From the NCBI GenBank assembly GCA_033085395.1, contig JANQBS010000142.1, positions 40,784 to 104,783 on the forward strand: a stretch of 64,000 nucleotides of DNA, read 5' to 3'. A program made the position numbers and the translations under genes. This stretch comes from Xanthoparmelia taractica. Taxonomy: Eukaryota; Ascomycota; Lecanoromycetes; Lecanorales; Parmeliaceae. The notes beneath the pieces were generated by a model. That model was not told the DNA's origin. It saw only the letters and a program-made list of their open reading frames with translations, and made no database searches. Below, piece after piece: positions 46,201 to 57,753 of this stretch. Numbering within the stretch: position 1 is the first letter of the stretch; the number at the start of each line of letters is the position of its first letter.

Positions 46201-47575
46201 GCTGCAGCCGGTGGCGGGCCTACTCCGAGCGAGTCAAAGGCAGGCGAAAAAGCCGCAGCCGCGAGTGCTGCCAGCGCCGACTTTCCAGGTCCAGCAACAC
46301 ACGCGCCGACTGAGTGCAGCGATGGAGCTTCCCACTATGAAAGGCCTCTCCAGGATGACACTATCCCAGCTCCCCTTGGCAAAGTCTACTCCATGGTTTT
46401 TGGCGCCGCATCTGGGGGGTTTATGGCCAAATGGCTTCTGGATGAGATTAAAGTAACGGACCTCACAATGACGGATGATAAAAAAGGGCTTTCGGAAGAG
46501 AATAAGTCTCGCAACTATTCGTATATCAAGCCGCTTAACGCCTCGATTGGTCCCAAAACAACGAAGTGTGTCGTTACCGAGACTCTGGACTCTTTCGACT
46601 TGGAGAAAGCAATCTCCGTAACGCAGTCTACCCAAACTCCTGACGTGCCCAGCGGCAACGTCTTTGCTACGAAAACTCATTTCTGTCTGATGTGGGCCCC
46701 TGGTAACGCTACGAGGCTGGTCATCAACTTCACCATTGAGTGGACTGGGAAGAGTTGGCTCAAAGGTAGACCAATCCGTGCGACGTATTCATGCAGTTTT
46801 GATGGCTAAAATGACTATGACAGGCCCCATCGAGAAAGGCGCGAACGATGGACAGACATCGTACTGCAACGACTTAGTCAAAGCTTTGAAAGCAGGCGTC
46901 ACGTCCAGGCCGAGAGCTGGCACCAACGGCTCGAAGCTCAAGTCAAAAGGCAAACGCAGGAAAGGGGATGCCGACCCTGCGCGAACGTCTCCAGCGAGCG
47001 TAGAAGCTGTCGCTATTGGTACTCAACCAAAAGATAGCTCTTGGGGACTGTTCGAACCTTTGCATGGTATTTTAGGTCCTGTCGTCGATATCTTCCGTCC
47101 AATGATCAGCTCGAACATGGTCATTGGCTTTCTCCTTTTCATAATAGTGATCAATTGGTTCCGTGCTCCTCGACCCTATGCACCGGGCAACAGCTTAGCC
47201 TATATTCCCACTGCACAGAAAATTGCAGCGTACGAAGAAATTTGGCGTAGGGAAGAAAGCGACTTATGGGACTGGCTTGAGGAGCGCGTTGGTATGCAAG
47301 GCGTAGCTTACCCAGGGAGCAGTGATCGGGAAGCAGTTGCGCAAGCAAGAAGAAAGAGAGAGCAGAGTCTGAGAAACAATGGCTTGCGCTCAAAGCTAGA
47401 AAATATGAAGATGAGCGAGAGGGAGGTTGATCATGCGATCAAGGTAACCGAGCAGAAGTTGGCGGTTCTAAAGAGAGCTGTCCAGGAAAAGAAAGGCGTA
47501 CAGGACGAAATGGGTTCGCCTTCGGAGGCCGCTGATGAAACCAATCGACCTGAAGCAGAGGTAGGAGATCAATGA
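43239..47575 (+). CDS. LAM-family GRAM/VASt sterol transfer protein (Ysp2/Ltc4-like)
   Basis: Proposed exons 43239-43714, 44031-46765 and 46824-47575 give 1320 aa. The N-terminal ~650 residues are Ser/Thr-rich and disordered, containing a short basic segment (PGRMKKKRRKREEAELQ). The GRAM domain lies at about 683-795 (RDFHQLFRSVPEDDYLIEDY, SEGHICFSSNILGWVTT), then an acidic linker. The VASt (START-like) domain is at about 928-1085 (RPLQDDTIPAPLGKVYSMVF, FTIEWTGKSWLKG across the second intron). One transmembrane helix near 1165 (NMVIGFLLFIIVINWF) is followed by a basic helical tail. This is the plan of Lam/Ltc proteins, which are anchored in the ER at contact sites and move ergosterol between plasma membrane and ER. 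The 316-nt first intron is unusually long for this window; the block PPPLISHQSH followed by IGFLTSSSPLINTT supports the acceptor at 44030. Confidence 0.9.
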
Positions 47576-47902
47576 TTGCGCAATTGGTCGAGCATTAGCG
47601 AAACCTATTATTATCCATACCAGCAGATGTGCATTGCAGATACCCACCGTTCGCTTGCAAAAGCATCATGTCTACCCACAGAGGTGGCACCAATGGCCGG
47701 AACTTCTCCACGGTTGTGCGCGCATATGCGGGTACGCTATGAGGTTGACCGCATGTCGCTACTCGACATTCTATACGAATAGGGCTCAAACCGTGAACAT
47801 CAATTCGTCATTGTCACCTTGGTCTGCCGCACAGTCCTTACTTCCTCTCCAAATCTCACAATCTCACAGTCTTTTCATAGCGCTCAGCCATCAATCGTGA
47901 AG
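47576..47902. promoter_or_regulatory. Spacer upstream of the small secreted-type gene
   Basis: The last 100 bases are C/T-rich (for example CTCTCCAAATCTCACAATCT), as usual before fungal start codons. No gene fits here. Confidence 0.4.
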
Positions 47903-48671
47903 ATGGTTAACTTCAGGTCTTGTACAGCAATTGCGCTCGCCTTGCTTATTAATTTCCTCCCGGCGTTGACGATCCCTCTCAGCGGTCTGAGCCTGTATAA
48001 GCCGTTAAATACTGCGCTCTCAAGAATTGGTTCTCCATCAATGTAATCGCTCGTCCACCACTAACCGACTATTCTCAACATCACGATGATCACAGCACTA
48101 ATGACACGCAGGCTCAGCTTCCCCCCTGAACCCTTCCGCTACTCCGTCGCACCGTACTACGGCTCTCAAACCAGCATCATCTTCACGAACTACGGCTCCG
48201 CCCTCGCGTACGACGACGCCCAACGAACGCTGCTGGAAGCACAGGTGATCATCCTGCGGGAGATCACGCGACACGGCGATGAGCCTGTACGATCAATCAA
48301 TGAACCCCTCCTTTTCTCCGCCTTCTTTGTGCACGTCCTGTAGCCTTTTCCTTTTTTTTTTTTTTTCTACTCTTCTCTCTTAGTTTCTTGCAACAGCTGA
48401 CCAGAGACTGACCGATGCTATCCACACCTAGGTTTGGCGCACGCGCGTATTCAGCTATGGCTCTGTAACATTGGTGATTGAGCCGGGACCGCTGCTCAAT
48501 TACGCGTATTTGGGACTGTGGTTGGCGGGCGCGACGGAGGTGGGGGAGAAATTTGGCTTCGTGGAGTGTGACATGCGGTATGTGGATGAACGGCCAATTT
48601 TCGGCCCAGCGGGGGTTACTTTGGGGAGTGCAAGGTTGGGGTCCTCTTCGGGGGCAAGGAAGGCGGGGTGA
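47903..48671 (+). CDS. Small secreted-type protein of unknown function
   Basis: Three exons (47903-48042, 48112-48286, 48432-48671) give 184 aa. The N-terminus has a signal-peptide-like core (AIALALLINFLPALTIPLSG). The mature part carries PEPFRYSVAPYYGSQTSIIF, then ALAYDDAQRTLLEAQVIIL, and after the second intron TRVFSYGSVTLVIEPGPLLN followed by a helix. Only one cysteine is present in the mature part, so it is not a Cys-rich effector. The second intron is 145 nt long and has a long T run in it. No conserved domain is recognised. The conserved-looking sequence across both junctions suggests a genuine gene rather than chance frames. It runs in the same direction as the LAM gene, 327 bases downstream. 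Confidence 0.7.
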
Positions 48672-49229
48672 AGTGAGGTGAGTTGGGGTTTCCAAATTCG
48701 CTGGCTAAGATGTCAGGATTTTTCATTTGGAGATGGAGCTTGGAGGTGGAAAAAGTTGTATGAATGATAAGTATGGGTCCGGAGCAAAAGCATGGAATTG
48801 AGCTATTTGAGCATGTTTAACGCTGTGGTTATTGCTTCTCATATATATCTCCGATCATTTTCCTAAAAATGTGCTCTCCCCTCTTCGACCGACCTTCCAA
48901 GAGCCTTGTCACTCACACACATACACACACACAATGCATGGTTCCTCGCCATTCGAAACAAAAAGTAACACTAATCAGCAACATCCTCGAACGACGACCC
49001 GCTTCCCCCCCCTCCCTCCCCACCCCCTTTTCGGCCTAGATAAGCCGCCTTCAAGACCCGCCGTCCTCCTCCCAGCAGGAATTCATCATCGCCTAAAGCA
49101 GCCGCAGCATCTCGCTACATCACCAAGCCAGTACGATCGATCGGGAACGACTTGTACAAGTTAATTACACTCACTCACTCACAGCAGCAGCATCAGCATC
49201 CCTAAATCCCCTTTACTTCCTTCTATCCC

Positions 49230-49589
49230 TTAATCCCTGAACTGCACCATCCCAAAGGCATCGGATGCCGTATCCGAACTAAACGGCGCTCTCCTTCTCG
49301 CAAGATCCGCTATTGGGCCGCGCGATGACGATGAGGCTGCAGAAGATGTCGAGGACGCGGGCGAAAGCGAAGACGAAGACGAAGACGTAGGCGACGCCTG
49401 ATCCCTCCGCATGCTGGGCGAGACCATGGGGTTAGGGGCGGGTTTCGCGAAGAACCTGGCCAGTTGCACTTCGGTGGAGTCGAGCTCGCCGGGCATGGGC
49501 TCTTCTTTGGCTGGTTTCATCTTCTTGATGAGTTTGCGGACGGTGGTGCGGATGGTTTTGGTGGGGGTTTGGGGGGGGAGGGGAGTCAT
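49230..49589 (-). CDS. Ser/Thr-rich hypothetical protein
   Basis: A single open frame of 119 aa with the ATG at 49589; the frame remains open upstream to about 49700 without another ATG, so an upstream exon is possible. The N-terminal third is basic (KTIRTTVRKLIKKMKPAKEE), the middle is a long Ser run, and the end reads SSDTASDAFGMVQFRD. No domain is recognised. Ser-rich composition can create open frames by chance, so this is only a moderate call. It converges with the small secreted-type gene across about 560 bases that contain C-rich tracts and a CA repeat near 48909-48935. Confidence 0.4.
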   Translation of the reverse strand: MTPLPPQTPTKTIRTTVRKLIKKMKPAKEEPMPGELDSTEVQLARFFAKPAPNPMVSPSMRRDQASPTSSSSSSLSPASSTSSAASSSSRGPIADLARRRAPFSSDTASDAFGMVQFRD

Positions 49590-50710
49590 TTTTGGGAGAT
49601 GTGGGGGCAATTGTGGGGGGACGTTGGGTGTGAGGTAGGATGGGGCTTTGAATGGGCGCGGTGGTTTGAAGATTGGGAGATGTAGATGAATGGGTTTTTC
49701 ACTTGGGTTATATAGATGGGTTTAAATTGAGTGCGAGATAAGGTCGTTCAAGGCCAGAAATAGATGTGATCTCTGACGGTGGTGTTTTAGCCGTCTTACT
49801 GCATAAGCAGAGTCAGATCTTCCATTAGCATTGTCAGATTCAGCCTCGGCTTGACCATGTGGTCAGCTCCTTGGCAATAGAACTGATAGGATGATCGACT
49901 AATCATGCACCCTTACCCGTCCGCTAAAGTTACTTCTTGGCAGGCGACTCCGTGATCTGCTAAGCGGTCCATAACTGGGGAGTATGACCCCGGAGACGAC
50001 CTCGGATCTTAGTAAGATGCAAAGTATATTGAGTATTTATAAACTATATACTCAGCTCCATTCTTATCTTATCGAGGTAGAAAAGTCTGACAGCGAGAGA
50101 AGCTAGTTGCTGACCCCCGACAGCCCTGGAATTCCTTTGCGATCCATACACATGGAGCTCGCCTCTAATTTTGAGCAGTCCCGGCCATAAGCACATGCTA
50201 GCATATTCTAAGACCCAATAACCCGCATATCCACTGCGATGAACAAACCGTGCCGACACAGATCTCATGTGGCACACAAAGCCATCTGCTGCGGCGGAGC
50301 AAATGCTTTCTCTGCTAGGAATCGGCACATAAGTTCACTCCGCTTGAAAAACTGCCCCTGATGCAGCGATCGAGACGTAGGGCTATGGCATTAGGTCCTG
50401 TAATGCTAGTTTTCTGTTGCATGATACCAAAGTGAGATCCAAGGTGGGTGCCCGGTAAAATGAGGAGGGGGAGAAGCCATCGGGGCTGCGGCCAAGTGGG
50501 AGATTTGGTGGGGTGAGTGCGGGTGCGGCGGGAAACAGATGTGGGGGCCGGGGCCAGGAGGCTGAGACCTATAGGTATAAGAAGAATAAGGGATGTTTCG
50601 AGGTTGCCTTAGAAGGTGGTGTAGGGGAAAGAGTGGTTGGGTAGAGCGATCGTTGTAACTGGGTGCTTTGCTTAATTTCAGCCAGGACCACTTGAAAATA
50701 TCTCATACTT
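49590..50710. other. Intergenic stretch without a supported gene
   Basis: No coding feature can be supported. A minus-strand frame at 50044-50328 has no domain. A G-rich stretch at about 50455-50560 has no repeat structure. Confidence 0.45.
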
Positions 50711-51800
50711 TTACAGACTCTCAAACGTTATCGCGTCATTGCGATTGAGAACCTTGGGTTGTAGCTCGGTCCAGACGCGGAGATTACCTGTCAGCTGGAA
50801 GGCTGATTGCGATGGGAAGTTGGCATCGCGGGTGGGGAAGAAACAACTAATCGTATGTTCGCTGATGGATTGGCGGTCTTTTGTCTCCTTGACTAGCCCA
50901 TGTAAAAACGAGATTGGCCTTTTCGAATCTGCTGGGACAGTACTGTCGGCATCAGTTGCGTCAGAATGTGTTACGATGAAGAGTTTGCCTCGTTCTTGGC
51001 TATTTCTTAAAATGCGCTCGGTGTCAACGACTGTGCGGGTTTCTTCACATGCCTGTTTCCACTCTCTATCTCACGTTGCACGACCACAGGAGAAGGCTAG
51101 ACCTTGCAGCTTGTGCGTCGATCCACTCTCAGTATTTCTGGGTCGAAGGATGCGAGCAACTTCCTCGGCGTCTAGTTTGGGGAAGGAGAGTGTCAGCGGA
51201 TCCAGCGGACAAAACACCTGTGGAGGTCTTCAGGAGCTAGAAGACAGAGGACAGCCAGCTTTGCCCGCCGACGTCCTCAGCGTATAATACTATTGAAAAA
51301 GTATGAGAAGATACCCGATCACGGAGAGATCACTCCAACTCAGCAATCTCCTGAAATCCACCGCCTTCCCAGGCCCCTGCACAAGTCCCAATGTCCTCTC
51401 CAGATGCATCCCAAACCTTCTCAAATCCGCTATGGGCTTCCGTGCAAGAATTGTCATAAAAACCTTCCTTGCGTGTTTCCAAATATCGCCATCGGAGCCA
51501 AAAAGTCCCTTTCCAATCGTAGTTGCGTTGACTTGCTGTCTGATATCATTGGCGCCAAAGTAATCAAATTCTGTGGTGGTGATCGCGTGGATGTTCCCTG
51601 TTTCGTACGCGTAGATGACGGTTTCCATCAAAGAGATGGGCGTCACATATCTTTCTGTAGTAATGAATGAAGCTCTGAAGTAAACCTATGTCGTTGCTTT
51701 TGCCTCTGCTGGCCATATTATGTCCGTACGAATATTGTGCGAACACTAGATCTTTGTGCCGGCAACGTCGTGGGCGGCTGCACCTGTGGCGAAACATTAA
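50711..51800 (-). pseudogene. Cytochrome P450 pseudogene (CYP52-like)
   Basis: The best preserved block, 51646-51290, reads TTEFDYFGANDIRQQVNATT, then GLFGSDGDIWKHARKVFMT and FGMHLERTLGLVQGPG. This is the helix B-C region of a fungal CYP52-type P450 (GIFxxDGxxWKHSR pattern). Farther along the minus strand, in another frame, come RPISFLHGLVKETKDRQSIS and LRVWTELQPKVLNRN, which match the region around the I helix and the J-helix region after it. Frames shift near 51290 and again between 51240 and 50990, and there are several stops. The K-helix ExxR and the Cys heme-ligand loop are absent, because the frame ends at 50711. Upstream, fragments up to about 51800 are in two frames. It is a truncated, decayed gene. 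The exact CYP family is not certain. Confidence 0.8.
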
Positions 51801-52214
51801 GTTTCCAGCATTGAAGGCTAGCTACAACCCTTTTCGAATGCGATGTAGAGAGAAAGAAGACTCTAGAGCTAGAGGCTAATGCTGCTAGGTAAAAGTGTTT
51901 AGATCTCAGTGACGAGAAGTTGAAGTTCAGAATGCACCACATTGTCCTCGTGGTCAGCGGAACCCTCTACAACGTCACACACCATACTCTGTTGCTGCGG
52001 ACAGCGGGATCGCTGCTGCTTCAATATATTCCAGAGCTCACAGCAGACTTTATTGAGGGAGAAGAAGAAGGATACGGTTTGAACTATTAGAAGTAGGAAG
52101 AAGCCTCAGCTTGGCTCTTACAAACTTGGTGCATGATTTCGTTTATTACCCAGACCCGAACCCAGTTCCTTGGAAAAACAACAACATCACCATCACCACC
52201 ATCCACTGCCACAT

Positions 52215-52287
52215 CCCTCTCACACCATGTCTTCCCTCTCACACCATGTCTCCCTCTCACACCGTGTCTCCACCTCACACCATGTTT
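52215..52287. repeat. Tandem repeat of about 18 bp, four copies
   Basis: Four consecutive units of 18-19 bases share the core CTCACACCATGTCT with small changes (units at 52215, 52234, 52252 and 52270). The array lies at the 3' end of the PTH11-like gene and covers its stop codon at 52275-52277. Confidence 0.85.
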
Positions 52288-53820
52288 CCCTGCTGCATTA
52301 TATCACCTGTAGCCTGAACTACCCCTGGCTTCTTCGACTCCACAGTATGTTTCATGTCGTACATAGCGAAACTGGTCGCGCCCCCGGGGCTCTTCCCATG
52401 CACCAAGTCTCTCCCTGCAACAGGTACATGCGAAGCCGTCGACCCATTCCGTTGCTTCGAGCACGATGACTCATCCTCGGTCCCACTGTTTGACCGCTGT
52501 GACCGCAACGAGCCGAGCGAGATTCTACTGCGAATGCTGGAAGCGAAGGATTGTAGCGACTCTTTCTTGATGATGAAGTACATGGAGGGGAGGTTGGTGG
52601 CAATGAGGGAAATGCCGGCTTCGAGCATGATCCAGTAGGCGAGCGTGGTGAGGGATTCTAAGGGCCGGGTTGATGTAAGCTGGATGGGACTTGGGGGAGC
52701 GAGGGGAAGACAAGGAGAACTCACCGTTCACGTCGGTTGGTAGGGCAAGGCCGGCGGCTTGCGTTTGTAATCCGAAGACAATGCGGATCACTGAGGCTAC
52801 GATAGACCTGCAGTTCATCAGCTCGGGCGGTGGATGTTCGTTGGGTCCATGGTGACGCACATGGTGCCTAGCAAAAGGACGCCGATGATTGCAAGTTTCC
52901 GCTTCAGAGTCATGTGAAGCCGTAGTATCTGCAAATAATCAGCCTAAAGCCAGCATCTCTTGTCAGAGTAGGGAATCAGTTCACGATCGGTACTGGCAGA
53001 CATATCGCCAGAACATCTGTGATGAGATCGCTTATGAAGAGAGCGTTGTCATATTTAAAAGCGTCCACACAATGTGTTAAATCGATGTATGGACCCCAAT
53101 TCCAATCGATATGCCGTCCACACAAGAAAATTTGTAAAAAGAAGAAAGTAATCGTCCAAGCCAAGCTGATGCCAATAGCTACTTTGGTGGCAATATCAAA
53201 CTTTGAATTTGTGCCTTTGACGAATATGCGGCGGTAGAAGAAGATAACACTGAGTTTAACACAGCCATAAGCTACAACTGTAAGGGTGAAAATCGTGAAT
53301 AATATCTAGTCGCGGATCAGTTAGACGAGCATAGAATTAGGGGTTTCCAGGGGGTAATTAAACCTTCTCCGCGAGCACTTGTTGGGGGGTGGTTTGATAC
53401 AGCTGGGCCTCTGGATTGCCAGCGTTGGGGTCCGGAGGTGTAGTATGGGCCAGGACTTCCTTCGCGACTCCTGCCGGATGTTCGTTAAGAGACTAGTTGA
53501 GGTCGAAGATAGGGCTTACCATAGAGGATAGTGACGCCGAGGCCAATGACGCAAAGCTTGTTCGCAAGACGTTAGCATCTCCTACATCTTCCCATTACTT
53601 GTCTCGCAAAGATGAGCCATACCAATGCAGGAAACATGAAAGCGTCATCAAGCCCAAAGGCACCACTCCGCTTTTGATGAAGTCTTGACCAAAAGCGCAA
53701 CGTAACCTCAATCAATCCTAGGGCTGGGAGGACAGTCGCAGCTGCGACGACCTGCCCCCGCGTGTTCCATTTGAATGAGGTACCATTGGTATAGCCCACT
53801 GGAGCTTCCTGCGCGCTCAT
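52275..53820 (-). CDS. PTH11-like seven-helix integral membrane protein (rhodopsin-like domain)
   Basis: Seven exons (53820-53623, 53556-53520, 53470-53364, 53305-52985, 52928-52861, 52807-52725, 52657-52275) give 398 aa. The frame is kept throughout and the family landmarks appear in order: GLIEVTLRFWSRL in helix 1-2, KLSVIFFYRRIFV in helix 3-4, CGRHIDWNWGPYID with the loop cysteine, DVLAICLPVPIILRLHMTLK before helix 6, and MSIVASVIRIVF in helix 7. A Ser-rich cytosolic tail of about 110 residues follows. These proteins (CFEM-less PTH11 type) are fungal GPCR-like surface proteins, some of which sense host or surface cues; ligand and role here are unknown. The N-terminus lacks a CFEM domain. 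Its last residues fall in an 18-bp tandem repeat. Confidence 0.87.
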
Positions 53821-53826
53821 GATAAC

Positions 53827-53870
53827 GATGCTGATGCTGATGCTGATGATGATGATGATGATGATGCTGC
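53827..53870. repeat. GATGCT/GAT microsatellite just upstream of a start codon
   Basis: A run of GATGCT and GAT units lies 6 bases upstream of the PTH11-like ATG (minus strand, read there as ATC/AGC repeats). It is in the leader or proximal promoter. On the minus strand the run would code Ile/Ser repeats if translation began upstream. Confidence 0.85.
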
Positions 53871-56800
53871 GACGCTCAGACAACGTACTTGTGCCAAAGA
53901 AACTCAGACGAAGAGACTTCCTTGACAAGTTCCAATACTTTTGAGAAACAGTCTTGCGCAGGAATATAAAGTCCCACGGAATGAGCGAGACCATGGAGAA
54001 GACTAGCAGTTTCCATACCATATGCGTCTACATGCAAGTAGCCTATAACAGCCTTCTTCTCGTCGAGGTGATCGTGTTGATAAGTCCCTACAACAGTAGT
54101 CCACCAAAGTAGCGGGATTCGGTGTTTTAGCCAGCGAGACGCGGGATGCTCTAAGATACCAATAGGTTGGATCACTCGGACTGCGCATTGGCGCATTACC
54201 CAAATTGTTCTCAATAACGCAGCATGGTGACCAGCATCAAACCGGTATCAGCAGATACATGTAACTGGTGCTTTGAAGTGTACCATTGAGCTAGCTGGAA
54301 GACGAGGACCTAATGATCTTCATCGTGATAGGCTCGTTAGCGACCCCACATTTCCACGCTGACGGAGCTTCCAAATATTCTTGCTTGGGATTGAAAGGGA
54401 TGCTGATAGCCGACAGAAAAAGCAGAGTAGCGTCACGCGCTTTGAGAAAGGTCCTAGGATGACTGGCTAGTATTATCTTCTAGGAGAGAAGAGCCGATGA
54501 TCATGATCCGTGAGGCAGTATGGTCTGCTTAATCGATTGGGAGAAGGACGGGTTCGTGCATATGCGGCTGCGGAAAACGAAAATGGCTGTCAACGAAAAT
54601 GCACGTAAAACCAATCGCACCTAGACGATTATGCCTCTAGACGTAAATGTATGTGCAGGGCACGGATGAAGAGAAACCATCTGCGGTTTGCCGGTGAGGT
54701 CGCTCTCCCAATTAGAAGGAAAGCAGCAAGCTGCCTACCTACATTCCATACGGCCGGAATGTCCTCATTTTTGACACAGAAGTACAGCACACCGAACAAT
54801 CAAGGCCGATGTCGAGCGCTGGGAAGACAGACATCTCCTTTCTCGTAGGTTCAATCATCGACCACGTCAAGTATCGGGCTCTCCCATACACAGAACCTGG
54901 ATTATGTAAGCTGGTTGAAGGATTCACCTTCAGCCCAGACAGCCGCTAGAATAAACCCTGTAGCCCTAGGGCAGACAGGACCACCATCAACTTACTTTCA
55001 TTACAATGAACTTGATAGTGAACATTTGGCTATCAAATTACTATGTCAGCTCGACGTATGTTGTAATGGAACATCCATAACCTCACGATCCATACCATAG
55101 TTGGTCGCCTCATGGGGCTGTCCGGAGACCCTCGTACCTCTCTACGACTGGGCAGCCCACTCCACCGGATCGGCACGCCAGTCGATCATATTAGGCTAAA
55201 GGCAGTAACAGACAGGTGCACTGCATACCTCGCATGTCAGTCGTCATGACAGATACCAAGAGCTATGCCACCAAAGATTTCCAAAGACCATGAATTGGCG
55301 ATCTTTGAAACACGCCAAGGTAACCCTACATTAAAAGTTGATACGCAACACAATACCCGACTTATACCGAAGGACTTTTTTACGACCTTGACTGTCAATG
55401 CAATCGGAGACTGTTCCCTACAGGCCTACCTCAGACCCCACAGCTTTAGGGCTGCATCGGAGCCTATTCTCTTTTACACATGTCCGGAGATTAATACCCC
55501 AGACAGCAAGATTACTGCCATGCAGCATGTGCATCTTCCCCCTGGCGCTTCCAATTACGCATATGCTCGTATCAGAAATCTCTGAACAAGCCCAGCTCCG
55601 AGGATACTACCGACCTTGGCATATGAATCGACTTACTCCCCTTCTCGATTACTTCCAACGAGCCTGCCACTCCGACCGTTGCGTCCGTAATCAGATAGGC
55701 AGGGTTACTAGGATTTGTCATCGCCATGTGATCAAGCACCCGTGCGTGGCATTTGGATACGCGTCTAGCGACTTGCTTTGCCAGTCTACGGGAATTGGAG
55801 AAAGTCTCGGTGAGTATGGCACCTTGGTAAGAGTTTCCTTTATTCAATAAAGCGCAGGAGCATGATGCTTGCTTGCAGTCACAACATACAGCCGAGCGCG
55901 AGCTAATATAAGGCCAAGGTAGGCTTTCACTTCTATCAATACATTCCTCACCGCTTTTACTACACTCTACGGCACAAGTCCAACACGAGCAACTTTCAAT
56001 GAATATAACTCACTTCGATGAAGGAATCCCGGTACATGCAACCCGATACATACATCCCAATACGACGGATCCCGACAGCCTATGCTAACATTTTGAGCCC
56101 GAACCAACAAGATGCGCTTCCTCACCTACGACTACGTTACTCTCTTCGGCAGGGCTGGCTTAGCATTGGCTTTCTTAGCAGCGCCAGAGGCGACCGAAGC
56201 TCCCGTCGAAGGAGATTTTGAGCCCGAAGCGCTGTCTGGGATCTTTCGAGCATGAATATAAAGTATGTCGTAAATGCCGAGCTTAGGGGGAGGGGCGGTT
56301 GTGTGAACGGGGAAAGGATACGTTGATGTAGAGCGGTAGATAAAAAGTAATGTATACACCAACTTCTTTCAGAAGTTGAACACCACATTTGCTCCATAAG
56401 CTCTCGTTGTCATGTTAGACTGTGTAGAGAATCAGTATAGCCAGTGAGATATGATTGCAACGATGAAGACAAATTACAGAAGGCTGGTAACGCTCGCTGT
56501 CATCACCTCCGTCGTCGGCTAAGTGTTATCTCGAGGAAGTTTTAGGCTGTTCGTTCCAATAAGATTCGGCAGTGTCAATGATGTTGAGCAGTATTTCTCT
56601 CTTGATAGTCTGGTTTTGGGCCAAAGGCAACGAGTATGAGAAATGTGTCTTCGAGATATACGTCACAAGGTTATGGCGGAAATTTTAACTGCAACTTTCA
56701 ATATATAAATGTATCCTCCCCTTGTCCCCAAGCCTTTCCTTCAAGGGAAGTAGGGCCGCTGCGTTCCTCAAGGAACCCCGCCGATGAAATTGGAATACTC

Positions 56801-57753
56801 TGGGCAACATGCAGCCCTATATGGAGCGACAAAAGAAGCACCCACACAGTCTGACCGCTCGATCGACTATGGTTGACGTAGGAGGACGGATCCAACCTTT
56901 GTCCAGGGCGCAGAAATTTGCTTATCCGTATGACGATCCATCAAGCCACCGCCTGCAAGAGAAGAGCTTTTTATCTAATATTGTGGTTTCTATCCCATGG
57001 ACTGACGGGGGATCTGTTTCCTGGGATTTCCAAGCAAGATGGATGTCCCCAGCACCAGACGATGGGATGTACCGTGCATAGCGAAGAAGGTTTGTTGCCT
57101 ACCAGCCCGAGGATCTAGAGGGTTTGCCACATGCAAGTCTTGCCACAAACAGTGGAACTCATTGCCAAGGTTATATTGCTGCGCCAAGTTCTCATAAAGA
57201 CTATGCAACCTAGAAGGACAGCGTGACTGTAGAATAAGTCATTGCGGCAGATTCTTGCACTTACTCAAGACGTGAAAGTTGCAATGCTTCGTTTCGTGTC
57301 TGCAACGTATGGTGAAAGACCCCACAGCCTCAAGACCATGCCGGTCATGAAAATCGTCGAAAGAGGTCTCATGCTAAGGGTATCTTGATCGCACCAGGAG
57401 AGATCAATTGGGAAACAAGATGCAAAAGTCTTGCCCACTTTGATAGGCAGAAGATACCCTTCCAACGTCGACTTTCAATGTCAATTTTGAAACCCTCAAT
57501 ACAAAACCCATTGATAAGTATCTCTATCTTTGACTTGGAAGACAGATTTCTGGTGATGATCAATTTACGGAGCCGAAGTTAGCCCCTTTTTTCTACGTGA
57601 GTGCTTACGTAAAGATTCACCGCCAATCAATTGCTCTCTTTCTGCTGCATGCTGACCACGCATCACGCTTGACTCATACTACACGACCTCTTATCTAGCC
57701 GTCTTCCTCGCAATGCCTACTCCCCAAGACTTCTCCATTCCGCCAGATGGACC
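53871..57753. other. 3.9-kb gene-poor accessory stretch
   Basis: Many short open frames overlap on both strands. None contains a domain I recognise or joins convincingly to a neighbour. Examples inspected: a frame at 55265-55585 (plus), one at 55572-55847 (minus, containing PAYLITDATVGVAGSLEVIE), one at 54739-54927 (minus) and one at 56990-57208 (minus, NEFHCLWQDLHVANPLDP). Some look protein-like and may be gene fragments. The window from about 54000 to 57700 shows the highest density of such debris. Confidence 0.45.

Noticed and set aside
48832..49164. Plus-strand frame of 110 codons in a C-rich stretch
   Set aside because: It is low-complexity Pro/Ser/His sequence without a start context or domain.
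53876..54214. Minus-strand frame of 112 codons upstream of the PTH11-like gene
   Set aside because: There is no domain, and it continues into a microsatellite; it is more likely leader or promoter sequence.
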